From an uncultured Acetatifactor sp. (GTDB taxonomy: Bacteria > Bacillota > Clostridia > Lachnospirales > Lachnospiraceae): a stretch of 17,970 nt of DNA. Made by a program: the position numbers and the translations under genes. This document shows, piece after piece, positions 7,208 through 14,987 of this stretch. Each line of letters starts with the position of its first letter. The stretch's first letter is position 1. The stretch spans positions 1 to 17,970 of the forward strand of contig CAJUFB010000075.1 of assembly GCA_910585805.1 (NCBI GenBank). The letters are read 5' to 3'. Under the pieces are notes generated by a model. It saw only the letters and a program-made list of their open reading frames with translations, did not search any database and had not been told where the DNA came from.

Positions 7208-7375
7208 GCAAAAGTATTTCAATATCTCCCCCAGCTTGCTGCACTGTGAGCGGGCCTCCCTCCTGGACGCCCCGTGCAGAATCCCTCTGTACATCAGATT
7301 TTCCCTCACCGTCATTATGTCGTCCAGGCAGTTTTGCTGATATACGATTCCCGTTTTCCTTCGAATCTTTGCAAG
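7208..7375 (-). pseudogene. Remnant of an ABC transporter ATP-binding subunit
   Basis: On the minus strand this stretch encodes AKIRRKTGIVYQQNCLDD, then IMTVRENLMYRGILHGASRR, then a KLGEIL end. That is the segment around the Q-loop of an ABC-2-type ATPase (RKKIGIVYQ...LDDxLTVRENL). The usual Walker A segment some 45 residues earlier is absent, and the LSGGQ signature, Walker B and H-loop that should follow are absent too. Upstream is an inverted-repeat region and downstream is unrelated open sequence. It is therefore a short internal relic, not a working transporter subunit. The rest of 6954-7547 holds repeats only. Confidence 0.7.
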
Positions 7376-7434
7376 ACAGCTGTGCGCCAGACCGCATGCC
7401 CAAAGGCGGCACGCCTTGCGGTTTGTGTGCATCC

Positions 7435-7494
7435 ACAGTAAACCCCCAGACTTTCATGCACGGTGGAACAGCACGTTACATGGGGGTTTACTGT
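7435..7494. repeat. Perfect 14-bp inverted repeat with 32-base loop
   Basis: ACAGTAAACCCCCA (7435-7448) is the exact inverse of 7481-7494. No U-run follows on either strand, so it is not a standard terminator. The 60-bp unit sits at the 5' side of the ABC relic and downstream of the small ORF. It could be a tiny MITE-like element, the scar of a lost element, or an mRNA fold. Confidence 0.7.
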
Positions 7495-7547
7495 AAAATT
7501 CCTGCCTCCTGTCTGCGGAAAACGCGCAGTGCGAAGAAGCTTTTGCA

Positions 7548-7649
7548 TCACTCTTCCATATATTCTCTGTAATCCGCCTCACTGGCGAATAAAACATATC
7601 TGCCATCCACCAGTCCCATGTATCCGTCTGACGTATTGTATCCCTTCAT
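7548..7649 (-). CDS. 33-residue small protein of unknown function
   Basis: A perfect AGGAGG stands eight bases before the ATG at 7649, which decides this start over longer in-frame readings that run back into the mfd terminator. The product begins MKGYNTSDGYMGLVDGRY and ends VLFASEADYREYMEE. It is rich in Tyr and Gly in the first half and acidic at the end, with no membrane segment. I have a vague memory of similar short proteins in Lachnospiraceae but cannot confirm it. It lies downstream of the mfd terminator, so it needs its own promoter, probably in the 7680-7735 region. No function can be given. Confidence 0.6.
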   Translation of the reverse strand: MKGYNTSDGYMGLVDGRYVLFASEADYREYMEE

Positions 7650-7706
7650 ACAGCTTACCTCCTGTCCAAAATCAGATTTGTTTTCTGTTGAACAGAGGAT
7701 ACCATA

Positions 7707-7734
7707 TTTTGAGGGCAATAAAACTCCCTCAAAA
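7707..7734. promoter_or_regulatory. Inverted repeat at the upstream region of the small ORF
   Basis: TTTTGAGGG (7707-7715) is the exact inverse of 7726-7734, with a 10-base spacer. It lies between the mfd terminator and the small ORF, about 60 bp before its ATG. A weak -10 (TATCCT) lies just after it on the minus strand. An operator or promoter-proximal fold fits better than a terminator, since no U-run follows. Confidence 0.4.
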
Positions 7735-7748
7735 CGTTTGTTCGGCAG

Positions 7749-7772
7749 ATAAAAGGCGCATCCCTTTGCGCC
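7749..7772 (-). terminator. Intrinsic terminator of mfd
   Basis: Four bases after the mfd stop codon the minus strand has GGCGCA, a six-base loop and TGCGCC (arms 7767-7772 and 7755-7760), followed directly by TTTTATCT. This is a textbook intrinsic terminator. Confidence 0.85.
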
Positions 7773-7776
7773 GCAT

Positions 7777-10700
7777 TCAACTACAGGAAGCCGCACCTGC
7801 TTCCTGTAGTATCTTCATTTCCTCCAAAAGCTCCTCGGTTTTGCACAGGAGCAGCTCCGCATCCTTCTCCACCAGTCCCGTTTTCTTATACTTGCAGGTG
7901 AGAAAGGGCTTGCCGTATGCCGTAAAGGCAAGATCCCTGCCGTATTTTCTCAGAAGTTCGGGAACCCTGGCCGGGTCGAGATCCGCGTCCGGACGGAAGG
8001 TAATGGCAATTTTTTCGTTCTTTCCTTTTATATCCGTCACATACAGCTTATGAGCCGCCACCCGGATCAGCGCGATGCGGAGCAGATTGTCCACTGACTT
8101 CGGAATCTCTCCGAAGCGGTCCAGCAGCTCATCCTTCATGTCATCCCGTTCTTTACCATTCTCAATACCGGCAATCCTTTTATAGATATCCAGCTTCTGC
8201 ACCTCGTTGACAATATAAGTTGGCGGAATAAAAGCATCCACATCCAGGTCGATCATGGTGGCAAAATCCTGAGGTGCTCTCCCGCCCTTCAATGTCTGCA
8301 CGGCTTCATTCAGCATCTTGCAGTACAGGTCGTATCCCACAGCCGCCATATGCCCATGCTGGCGCACCCCCAACAGGTTCCCGGCGCCTCTGATCTCCAG
8401 GTCCCGCATGGCGATCTTGAAGCCGCTGCCCAGATCCGTGAATTCCCTGATGGCGGCAAGCCGCTTTTCCGCCACCTCTTTGAGCATCTTGTCCCTTTTA
8501 TACATCAGGAAAGCATAGGCTGTCCGGTTGGAACGCCCCACCCTGCCCCTGAGCTGATAGAGCTGAGATAAACCCAGATTATCGGAATCGTGGATGATCA
8601 TGGTATTTACATTGGAGATATCCAGGCCTGTCTCAATGATGGTGGTGGCCACCAGCACATCAATCTCCCCGTTGATGAAATCATACATGATTTTCTCCAG
8701 TTCATGCTCCTTCATCTGGCCATGGGCAAAGGACACCACAGCCTCAGGCATCAGCGCGGCAATCTGTGCAGTGATATCCGCAATATTGTTCACTCTGTTA
8801 TACACATAATAAACCTGACCGCCCCGCACCAGTTCCCTGGAGATGGCCTCCCGCACCAGTTCTTCATTATACTCGCACACAAAGGTCTGGATGGGCTGCC
8901 TGTCTCCCGGCGGTTCCTCCAGGATGCTCATATCCCGGATACCGATGAGGCTCATGTGAAGAGTTCTGGGAATAGGCGTGGCAGTCAGCGTCAGCACGTC
9001 CACATTCTCCTTCAGTTTCTTGATCTTTTCCTTGTGGGTCACGCCGAAGCGCTGTTCCTCGTCAATGATCAGCAGCCCCAGGTCTTTGAACTGTATGTCC
9101 GCCGACAGTACCCGGTGGGTGCCGATGACGATATCCACCTGGCCCTTCAGCAGATCCTTCACCGTCTTTTTGATCTCCCCCGGCGTCCGGAAACGGCTCA
9201 TCAGGTCCACCCGGATGGGATAATCCTTCATGCGCTGTACAAAGGTGGTATAATGCTGCTGTGCCAGAATGGTGGTGGGCACCAGGTATACCACCTGTTT
9301 TCCCTCCTGCACTGCCTTGAAAGCGGCCCGGATGGCAATCTCCGTCTTGCCATAGCCCACATCGCCGCAGATCAGCCTGTCCATAATCTTTGTGCTCTCC
9401 ATATCCGCTTTGGTGTCCTGGATGGCGGCAAGCTGATCCTCCGTCTCCTCAAAGGGAAACATCTCCTCGAACTCCCGCTGCCATACCGTGTCCTTCTCAA
9501 AGGGATGCCCCTGGCTCTGCTGCCGCAGGGCATAGAGCTCCACCAGGTCATTTGCCACTTCGTTGACGGCGCTTCGAACCTTCGTCTTGGTGCGCTCCCA
9601 CTCTTTGGAGCCCAGCTTGTTCAGCCTGGGCTTTTTCGCATCGGCGGAGGCATATTTCTGGATGACGTCAAGCCCGGTGGCAAGGACGTAGAGATTTCCC
9701 CCGTCCCGGTATTCGATCTTGATGTAGTCCTTGACCACACCCTCCATCTCCACCTTGTCAATCCCCTGATAAATCCCCAGACCGTGGCTCTCATGCACCA
9801 CATAGTCTCCGACTTTCAGTTCGTTAAAATCCTTTATCTTCTGGCCCTGGTAAAGCTTTTTCGATTTTTTCTTCTTTTTCTCGGCGCCGAAAATATCCGT
9901 CTCCGAAAGCACCACGAATTTCAGCATGGGATATTCGAAGCCCTTGTTTACATGACCATAGTATGTGAGCACCTCCCCGGGCAGCACCTCCCGCAGGGGG
10001 TCCTCCGTGTACACCGCGGAAATCTCCTGGTCCCGCAAATCCTCCGCCAGACGCTTCGCCCTCATACGGGAACCGGACAAAAGCAGCACCCTGTAGCCGC
10101 TTCTGCGGAACATCTTCAAATCCTTTACCAGGGCTTCAAAGCTGTTGTTGTACGGCGCCACATTTCTGGCTGATACATCCGTCCGCAAATCCGCCTTGAA
10201 ATAACCTCTGGTGTCCATGGTGGATATGGTGATTACGCTTCCGGAAAGCAGAGCCGCAGCCACCTGTTCCCCGCTGTAGAGAATGTCCATCTGGCCCGGA
10301 AGGATGTATCCTTTTTCCGCGCGCTGAGTCATGCTCTCCCGGAATTCCAGTTCCACGGCTTCCGCCTGCTCCCTGGCACGGTTAGGCTCTTCTATAAAGA
10401 ACACAGGCAGCGCATTCCCGCTTCCGACAGCTCCTCCGCCCCCTGCCATACGCACCAGCAGCTCCGGCAGCGTCACCGTGTCCTCATAAAAATATTTGAT
10501 ATACCCCTCCAGATTCACCTGTGCCTGAAATTCCAGAAGTTGTTCCTTCAGCTCCTTCACCTGAACCGCAATCCGGTGGGCTTCCTCCGTGCGGAAGGAA
10601 TCCCGGAACAGCTTCTCCTGCTTCCCGGCTTCTTCTTCCAGCTTTTTCAGCCCCCTGCGGATCCGCTCCTCCTCCAAGACAAATTCCGCGGCCGGAAAGA

Positions 10701-11376
10701 TGCTGATGCTTTCCAGGTTCTCGATGGAACGCTGGCTGAGGATGTCAAAGCTGCGGATGGAATCCACCTCATCCCCCCACAGCTCCACCCGGTAAGGGTT
10801 CTCCTCCGTCAGGTCAAAAATATCCACAATGCCGCCCCGGACGGAAAACTGTCCCGGACTTTCCACCTGATAAGTCTTCTCATAGCCCATGGCCACCAGG
10901 CGCTCGCACAGCTTCGCCTCGTCCAGGGTCCCTCCCTTTTCCACATCGATGACATCCGTCTCCCTGTCCCACATGGCCTGAGGCGTCATCAGCGCGGCAT
11001 AGGTGGTGACAATGGTGATTGGCTTTCTCTCCATCAGCCTGCGCAGTACCTTCACACGCTCCTTCACCAGCTGGTTGCCGTGGATATCTGCCTGAAAAAA
11101 AATCAGGTCCTTTGCCGGGTACAACATGACATTTCTGTCATAAAATTTATATTCCTCGTATATTTCCTTCGCTTTTATGTCACTGTAAGTAACGATGACT
11201 TTAATCCGAAAACCATCGCTCAACCCATAGATCATATGCAGTTTCTGGGAGTCCACACACCCGGTGAGCGCCGCCACCGCCCCCTGGCTGTCCGGTTTCC
11301 CTGCCCGTTTTCTGATAGCCTCTCTGATATTGCCGTATTCCGCCAACTCCTGAAGCGGCGCCAGTAATGCCTGCAT
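7777..11376 (-). CDS. mfd: Transcription-repair coupling factor Mfd
   Basis: This 1199-residue protein is the DNA translocase that removes RNA polymerase stalled at lesions and recruits UvrA for excision repair. Residues 1 to about 350 are the UvrB-like part (SVRGGIVDIFDLTEENPYRVE). The RNA-polymerase-interacting domain is near 515-590 (KVGDYVVHESHGLGIYQGI). The RecG-like motor follows: Walker A GDVGYGKTE near 671, DEEQ at 772-775, TATPIPRT near 800, and QLRGRVGRS near 940. The C-terminal TRCF domain ends the protein. A lysine-rich run (AEKKKKKSKK) precedes the interaction domain. Length is normal and all helicase motifs look intact. AGGAGG lies 11 bases before the ATG. Its transcript carries a long repeat-rich leader and ends at a strong terminator. 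pth, its usual neighbour, lies upstream but is separated by an exported-protein gene. Confidence 0.97.
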   Translation of the reverse strand: MQALLAPLQELAEYGNIREAIRKRAGKPDSQGAVAALTGCVDSQKLHMIYGLSDGFRIKVIVTYSDIKAKEIYEEYKFYDRNVMLYPAKDLIFFQADIHGNQLVKERVKVLRRLMERKPITIVTTYAALMTPQAMWDRETDVIDVEKGGTLDEAKLCERLVAMGYEKTYQVESPGQFSVRGGIVDIFDLTEENPYRVELWGDEVDSIRSFDILSQRSIENLESISIFPAAEFVLEEERIRRGLKKLEEEAGKQEKLFRDSFRTEEAHRIAVQVKELKEQLLEFQAQVNLEGYIKYFYEDTVTLPELLVRMAGGGGAVGSGNALPVFFIEEPNRAREQAEAVELEFRESMTQRAEKGYILPGQMDILYSGEQVAAALLSGSVITISTMDTRGYFKADLRTDVSARNVAPYNNSFEALVKDLKMFRRSGYRVLLLSGSRMRAKRLAEDLRDQEISAVYTEDPLREVLPGEVLTYYGHVNKGFEYPMLKFVVLSETDIFGAEKKKKKSKKLYQGQKIKDFNELKVGDYVVHESHGLGIYQGIDKVEMEGVVKDYIKIEYRDGGNLYVLATGLDVIQKYASADAKKPRLNKLGSKEWERTKTKVRSAVNEVANDLVELYALRQQSQGHPFEKDTVWQREFEEMFPFEETEDQLAAIQDTKADMESTKIMDRLICGDVGYGKTEIAIRAAFKAVQEGKQVVYLVPTTILAQQHYTTFVQRMKDYPIRVDLMSRFRTPGEIKKTVKDLLKGQVDIVIGTHRVLSADIQFKDLGLLIIDEEQRFGVTHKEKIKKLKENVDVLTLTATPIPRTLHMSLIGIRDMSILEEPPGDRQPIQTFVCEYNEELVREAISRELVRGGQVYYVYNRVNNIADITAQIAALMPEAVVSFAHGQMKEHELEKIMYDFINGEIDVLVATTIIETGLDISNVNTMIIHDSDNLGLSQLYQLRGRVGRSNRTAYAFLMYKRDKMLKEVAEKRLAAIREFTDLGSGFKIAMRDLEIRGAGNLLGVRQHGHMAAVGYDLYCKMLNEAVQTLKGGRAPQDFATMIDLDVDAFIPPTYIVNEVQKLDIYKRIAGIENGKERDDMKDELLDRFGEIPKSVDNLLRIALIRVAAHKLYVTDIKGKNEKIAITFRPDADLDPARVPELLRKYGRDLAFTAYGKPFLTCKYKKTGLVEKDAELLLCKTEELLEEMKILQEAGAASCS

Positions 11377-11433
11377 TTCTTACTCTGCCTCCTGTTCCTG
11401 ACACAACGGAATCCCTCCGATGGCCTTTCCGTT

Positions 11434-11699
11434 CTCAAAACCCGCTATCTGTTCTCACTGCGCCTTACTGCGCTCAAAGCCTGCGGTCCCTTCTCACTGC
11501 TCCCCGCTGCTCTCAAAGCCTGCGGTCCCTTCTCACTGCTCCCCGCCGCTCTCAAAGCCTGCGGTCTGTTCTCACTGCTCCCTGCCGCTCTCAAAGCCTG
11601 CGTTTCCTTCTCACTGCTCCCTGCCGCTCTCAAAGCCTGCGCTCTGTCCTCACTGCGCCTTACTGCGTCAAAGTCTGTACTTCCTTCTCCCTGCTGCCC
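11434..11699. repeat. 39-bp tandem array, about seven copies, in the mfd leader
   Basis: Units begin with CTCAAA at 11434, 11473, 11512, 11551, 11590 and 11629, each exactly 39 bases apart. A seventh, diverged copy begins at 11667 after a one-base loss. Units two and three differ at one base; outer copies are more diverged. Because 39 is a multiple of three, several frames on both strands stay open and give 13-residue repeats, but none has a good ribosome site or a recognisable product. The array lies between the predicted mfd promoter and its start codon. The rest of 11377-11433 and 11700-11778 shows nothing else. Confidence 0.9.
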
Positions 11700-11778
11700 T
11701 TCTCCGGTATCCGCCCATGTCCTTTTTCACATTTTCCGCGAGTATTGCCTTCCATGGCGCCGGTGATCTTCCTACTAC

Positions 11779-11807
11779 AATCTACAATCAAATCCGGGAT
11801 GTGTCAA
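11779..11807 (-). promoter_or_regulatory. Predicted mfd promoter
   Basis: On the minus strand a perfect TTGACA (11802-11807) is followed after 17 bases by TAGATT (11779-11784, four of six). Transcription would begin near 11772, leaving a leader of about 395 bases that contains the 39-bp array. Confidence 0.55.
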
Positions 11808-11861
11808 GTAATCCGGTTTACTTTTTTCGGTGAAAATGTTTTGCTTGCCTGAGCTTTCTGC

Positions 11862-11997
11862 TTCATGGACCATGAATCCTGATAATGACACTCCCCGTAG
11901 CAAAGCTGCGGGGAATTAGACCCGGAGAGATTAAGGAAGTGTCTGCAAATAAACACTACGAGTTTAAAGCCGTTTCCTTTGTATTTAAGGGCTTTTT
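11862..11997. repeat. Cluster of three palindromic elements upstream of mfd promoter
   Basis: TTCATGG (11862-11868), one central A and CCATGAA (11870-11876) make a perfect 15-bp palindrome. CCCCGTAGC (11893-11901), AAA and GCTGCGGGG (11905-11913) make a nine-pair stem with one G-U. AAAGCC (11966-11971) pairs with GGCTTT (11990-11995), with inner CCTT/AAGG, and runs into TTTTT on the plus strand, a weak terminator-like fold. The cluster may be a dispersed repeat or the end of a lost element. A weak minus-strand frame (11804-12016, TTG start) crosses it and is not credible as a gene. Bases 11998-12062 and 12118-12285 show nothing else. Confidence 0.45.
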
Positions 11998-12062
11998 CCT
12001 GAAGAAGTTGTAACAATTATTTTCCGACAATTCCAAAACCGGAAAAACTTCCGTGCATATGG

Positions 12063-12117
12063 AAAAAGGCTTCTGCAGGAAGATACCATCGTTTTCCGGT
12101 ATCTTTCCGCAAAAGCC
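12063..12117 (-). terminator. Strong intrinsic terminator after the exported-protein gene
   Basis: GGCTTCTGC-A-GGAAGATACC (from 12068) is matched by GGTATCTTTCC-GCA-AAAGCC (to 12117), a stem of about 18 pairs with small bulges. On the minus strand it is followed at once by TTTTT (12063-12067). It lies about 170 bp past the stop codon and should end the pth/exported-protein transcript before mfd. Confidence 0.8.
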
Positions 12118-12285
12118 AATTCTTCAGCAGCGTTTCATGTCGCGCCGTATTTGATTTCCGTCAGGGTTTCAGCTTATACCGGAAATCCTGTGCTCCGGCT
12201 AAACCAGGACTGACAGTATACCCAAAACCGAAGCAGAGCCATCGGCTTCCCAGGACGGATTGCAAATGCGCCTGTAAAGCACGCC

Positions 12286-14967
12286 CTACCTGGTGAAGTT
12301 GTAGGTTAAAAACTTTCTTTTTGTCTCGTCCACATAACCTTCCTCATCAAAGCCGTACAGAACAATGGTCAGAGTACACTCACCTTCCGGTATGGTAAGA
12401 TTCTTTAATGTAAAGTTCAGCACATTGTTCTCAAGTCCTCCTTCCGAACCCCATGTCGCCGAAAACAACGGCTTTCCGCCAAGCCCGCTGATCTGCGTTT
12501 CCATATTCTCATAATATACATCATTCGTTGATTTATCAAATACAACCTTGAATGTCTTATCACCTGTAACCGTCACACTGCTTATCTGAGGCCATTCCGC
12601 CTGGTCCGGATCCGGGGCGGTGTACGCGGGAATCCTCTTGTAGGTGTAAAAATCCTCCCTGTTTTCCCTGTTGTCCTCCGACGCGCAGCAGAACCATTGC
12701 CCTTCACGGATACCCTGGACGGTGATATAATTCAGGCCGTATCCCATCTTAACCTTTGTTCCACCTGCATAGATCTGCGAAGGATCCTTGCCTTCGACAG
12801 TACCCTCTCCCTCTACCGTATCCTGAATCGCATAATAGAGATAACCCGCTTCGTTTGAGTTGACCATAACCTTCACCGTAGTCTCATCTATCCATTCAAA
12901 GTCCCAGATGCTGACCTGAGGCGCCTCCAGATCAAGGTAGCACGTACCCTTCAGCTGTGTGCCGTCCTTCATGTTGATCAGTATCGTATAGGTATTATTG
13001 CCCTTGGGTATCGTCCCCCTCTTCATATATATGTGGTAGGTCTTATTGTCCGAGGTCCTGACCTCTCCCAGCTCTGTCTCGTTCAGCGGGCAGCTTATGT
13101 TAAACTGCTCCAGAGTCAGGGTTTCCGAAGTGGCGGCTTCCAGCTCTATCTCAAAACCGTAGAGGTATTCGTTTACGTTCAGCTTCTCCGCGAACGCCTT
13201 TGCCCCCTTGATCGCTTCCGCCGTCTCTTCATGGACTTTCCCGTCAATGGAAAAGCTGTTTACCAGCGTGGACTTTTCCTCAGTATTGACAGCCACATAA
13301 TATACGGTATAGGACATGCCCTCTTTCAGGCCGGTAACGGTAATGGCATTCTCATGCTGCTCCATCTCCGTTCTGATACCGTTGTTTATGATCTCTGCTT
13401 CCGTAGGTTCCGCCGCTTCCGCTGTTTCGGCCACTTCCATCAGGGAAGATGCCGCACGCGCCAGGCTCTGGCCGTTTTCCCTCAAAAGGTAGTAAAAAGT
13501 ACCGGGTTCGTTGGAAATATAGGTAACGGCAGCTTCCGTTGCGCCCGTTCGGACAGCATTAATACTTGAAATTTCCGCACAGTCCGTCCTGTATTCGAAC
13601 ACCCTGGAGATTCTCGTGCCATCCGGAAGGGTAATCTCTATATCGTATTCCTGATCCCTGTAGTAGGAAGTCGACAGATTGTAAACCATATTATCCTCGG
13701 TGGACACGGACAGTATCGTCATATCGGAACCGCCACTGTTGCATATGATGCTGAAAGCTTCCTTTGCAAGGGGCTGCTGTGTCTTCTGATTTAAGGTGAC
13801 CCGGATATGACCTTTCCCTGTAACCTCCACACTCTGAATCATGAATTTCACAGGCTCCGGTGTTGAAGGCTCCTCTGTGGGTACCGGCTCCTGCGTAGGC
13901 ATAGGGGTCGCTGTGGGAGCAGGCGTCTCCGTGGGTTTTATGGGTTCCTGTGTGGGCTTTGAAGGTTCTTCTGTCGGTGCAGGTTCCTCCGTAGGCCCTA
14001 TGGGTTCCCCTGTCGGTGCAGGCTCCGCTGTGGGTACCGGCTCCGCCGTAGGTTCTATGGGTCCCTCTGTAGGCGCAGGCTCCTCCGTAGGCACAGGTCC
14101 CTCTGTAGGCGCAGGCTCCTCCGTAGGCACAGGTTCCTCTGTGGGTGCAGGCTCCGCTGTGGGCCCTGCAGGTTCCTCTGTGGGTGCAGGCTCCGCTGTG
14201 GGCCCTGCAGGTTCCTCTGTGGGTACCGGCTCCGCTGTGGGTTCTGCAGGTTTCTCCGTGGGTACCGGCTCCGCTGTGGGTTCTGCAGGTTTCTCCGTGG
14301 GTACCGGCTCTGCCGTGGGCTTTGCAGGTTCCTCCGTGGGTACCGGCTCCTCTGTAGGTTTTACAGGCTCTTCCGTAGGTACCGGCTCCGAGGGTTCCTC
14401 CTCGTCGTCGTCACCCCCCCATGCCATCGTCCATCCGCCTTCGGCCCTCACCACAGCCTCGCTCCTGGCTTCTCTGCCTTCCTCTTTCCCGTATTCCATG
14501 TAATGCCTGTAGGCAGCCAGCATATCGTCGCCAAAAGCATCCTTTAGATCCCCATACCTTTCAAGATAATCCACGGGGTCAAAGCCAGTGCCGCTGTCCC
14601 TGTGTTCAAAGGCACCGTAGTTAAGGTAATGATCCACATAAGCATCCCAGTCATCCCCGAATGCCTCCTGAAGATCCGGATATTTCTCCCTGTACTTGAC
14701 AATGTCTATCATGCCGTTCATGGTTCGGCCCTCATTGAACCCATACCTCATGAAATGCTTTAACAGGGCCGCCCTGTTATAACCATATGCAGCCTTAAGG
14801 TCCGGATACATATCCGCATAATAGTGTTCGTCAAAAACGTCTTCAATGCCTGCCGCCCTGGTGTAGCCTGTACTGCTCAGCATTACCGCGCCGGCTGTCA
14901 CGGCAATGGCAACTCTCCTGCCTTTTTTTGCAGTCTTTGCCATTTTTTTCCTGATCTCCTCTTTCAT
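12286..14967 (-). CDS. Large exported protein with YPDL-type repeats and a Pro/Thr/Glu-rich stalk
   Basis: The protein has 893 residues. A basic N-terminus and a hydrophobic stretch at 19-34 ending near TRAAG form a signal peptide. Residues about 41-169 hold three repeats of roughly 43 residues of the form FD..YY..YPDLK.AFGDD...A..HY..YG..EGR. After a GGDDDEEEP linker, residues about 189-371 are a low-complexity stalk of 13-residue units such as AKPTAEPVPTEKP. Residues 372-893 are beta-rich, Ig- or fibronectin-like modules (FMIQSVEVTGKGHIRVTLNQ; EISSINAVRTGATEAAVTYI; AEWPQISSVTVTGDKTFKVV). No LPXTG, SLH or C-terminal membrane helix is seen, so anchoring is unknown; the short repeats may bind the wall. 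AGGAGG lies 14 bases before this ATG; a second ATG at 14943 is possible. It starts 20 bp after pth. Confidence 0.85.
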   Translation of the reverse strand: MKEEIRKKMAKTAKKGRRVAIAVTAGAVMLSSTGYTRAAGIEDVFDEHYYADMYPDLKAAYGYNRAALLKHFMRYGFNEGRTMNGMIDIVKYREKYPDLQEAFGDDWDAYVDHYLNYGAFEHRDSGTGFDPVDYLERYGDLKDAFGDDMLAAYRHYMEYGKEEGREARSEAVVRAEGGWTMAWGGDDDEEEPSEPVPTEEPVKPTEEPVPTEEPAKPTAEPVPTEKPAEPTAEPVPTEKPAEPTAEPVPTEEPAGPTAEPAPTEEPAGPTAEPAPTEEPVPTEEPAPTEGPVPTEEPAPTEGPIEPTAEPVPTAEPAPTGEPIGPTEEPAPTEEPSKPTQEPIKPTETPAPTATPMPTQEPVPTEEPSTPEPVKFMIQSVEVTGKGHIRVTLNQKTQQPLAKEAFSIICNSGGSDMTILSVSTEDNMVYNLSTSYYRDQEYDIEITLPDGTRISRVFEYRTDCAEISSINAVRTGATEAAVTYISNEPGTFYYLLRENGQSLARAASSLMEVAETAEAAEPTEAEIINNGIRTEMEQHENAITVTGLKEGMSYTVYYVAVNTEEKSTLVNSFSIDGKVHEETAEAIKGAKAFAEKLNVNEYLYGFEIELEAATSETLTLEQFNISCPLNETELGEVRTSDNKTYHIYMKRGTIPKGNNTYTILINMKDGTQLKGTCYLDLEAPQVSIWDFEWIDETTVKVMVNSNEAGYLYYAIQDTVEGEGTVEGKDPSQIYAGGTKVKMGYGLNYITVQGIREGQWFCCASEDNRENREDFYTYKRIPAYTAPDPDQAEWPQISSVTVTGDKTFKVVFDKSTNDVYYENMETQISGLGGKPLFSATWGSEGGLENNVLNFTLKNLTIPEGECTLTIVLYGFDEEGYVDETKRKFLTYNFTR
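13858..14403. repeat. Coding minisatellite of the Pro/Thr/Glu stalk, 39-bp units
   Basis: The stalk is encoded by degenerate repeats. The most regular units, around 14130-14345, are 39 bases (13 codons) long and include two near-identical copies of GGTTCCTCTGTGGGTGCAGG in succession. The outer units are shorter or mixed. Such tracts change length by slippage in whole codons, so the stalk may vary in length between strains. Confidence 0.8.
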
Positions 14968-14987
14968 TCCTCTGCTCTTTTCCTCCT

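Noticed and set aside
3120..11367. Long plus-strand frames opposite metY, mfd and other minus genes (for example 8590-10173)
   Set aside because: They are antisense shadows of well-supported genes, with no family motifs or ribosome sites.
11367..11852. Repeat proteins on both strands over the 39-bp array
   Set aside because: The 39-base period keeps frames open by itself; no ribosome site or recognisable fold.
13841..14503. Plus-strand Gly/Ser/Val repeat protein opposite the stalk
   Set aside because: It is the antisense reading of the in-frame repeat tract, which keeps all frames open.
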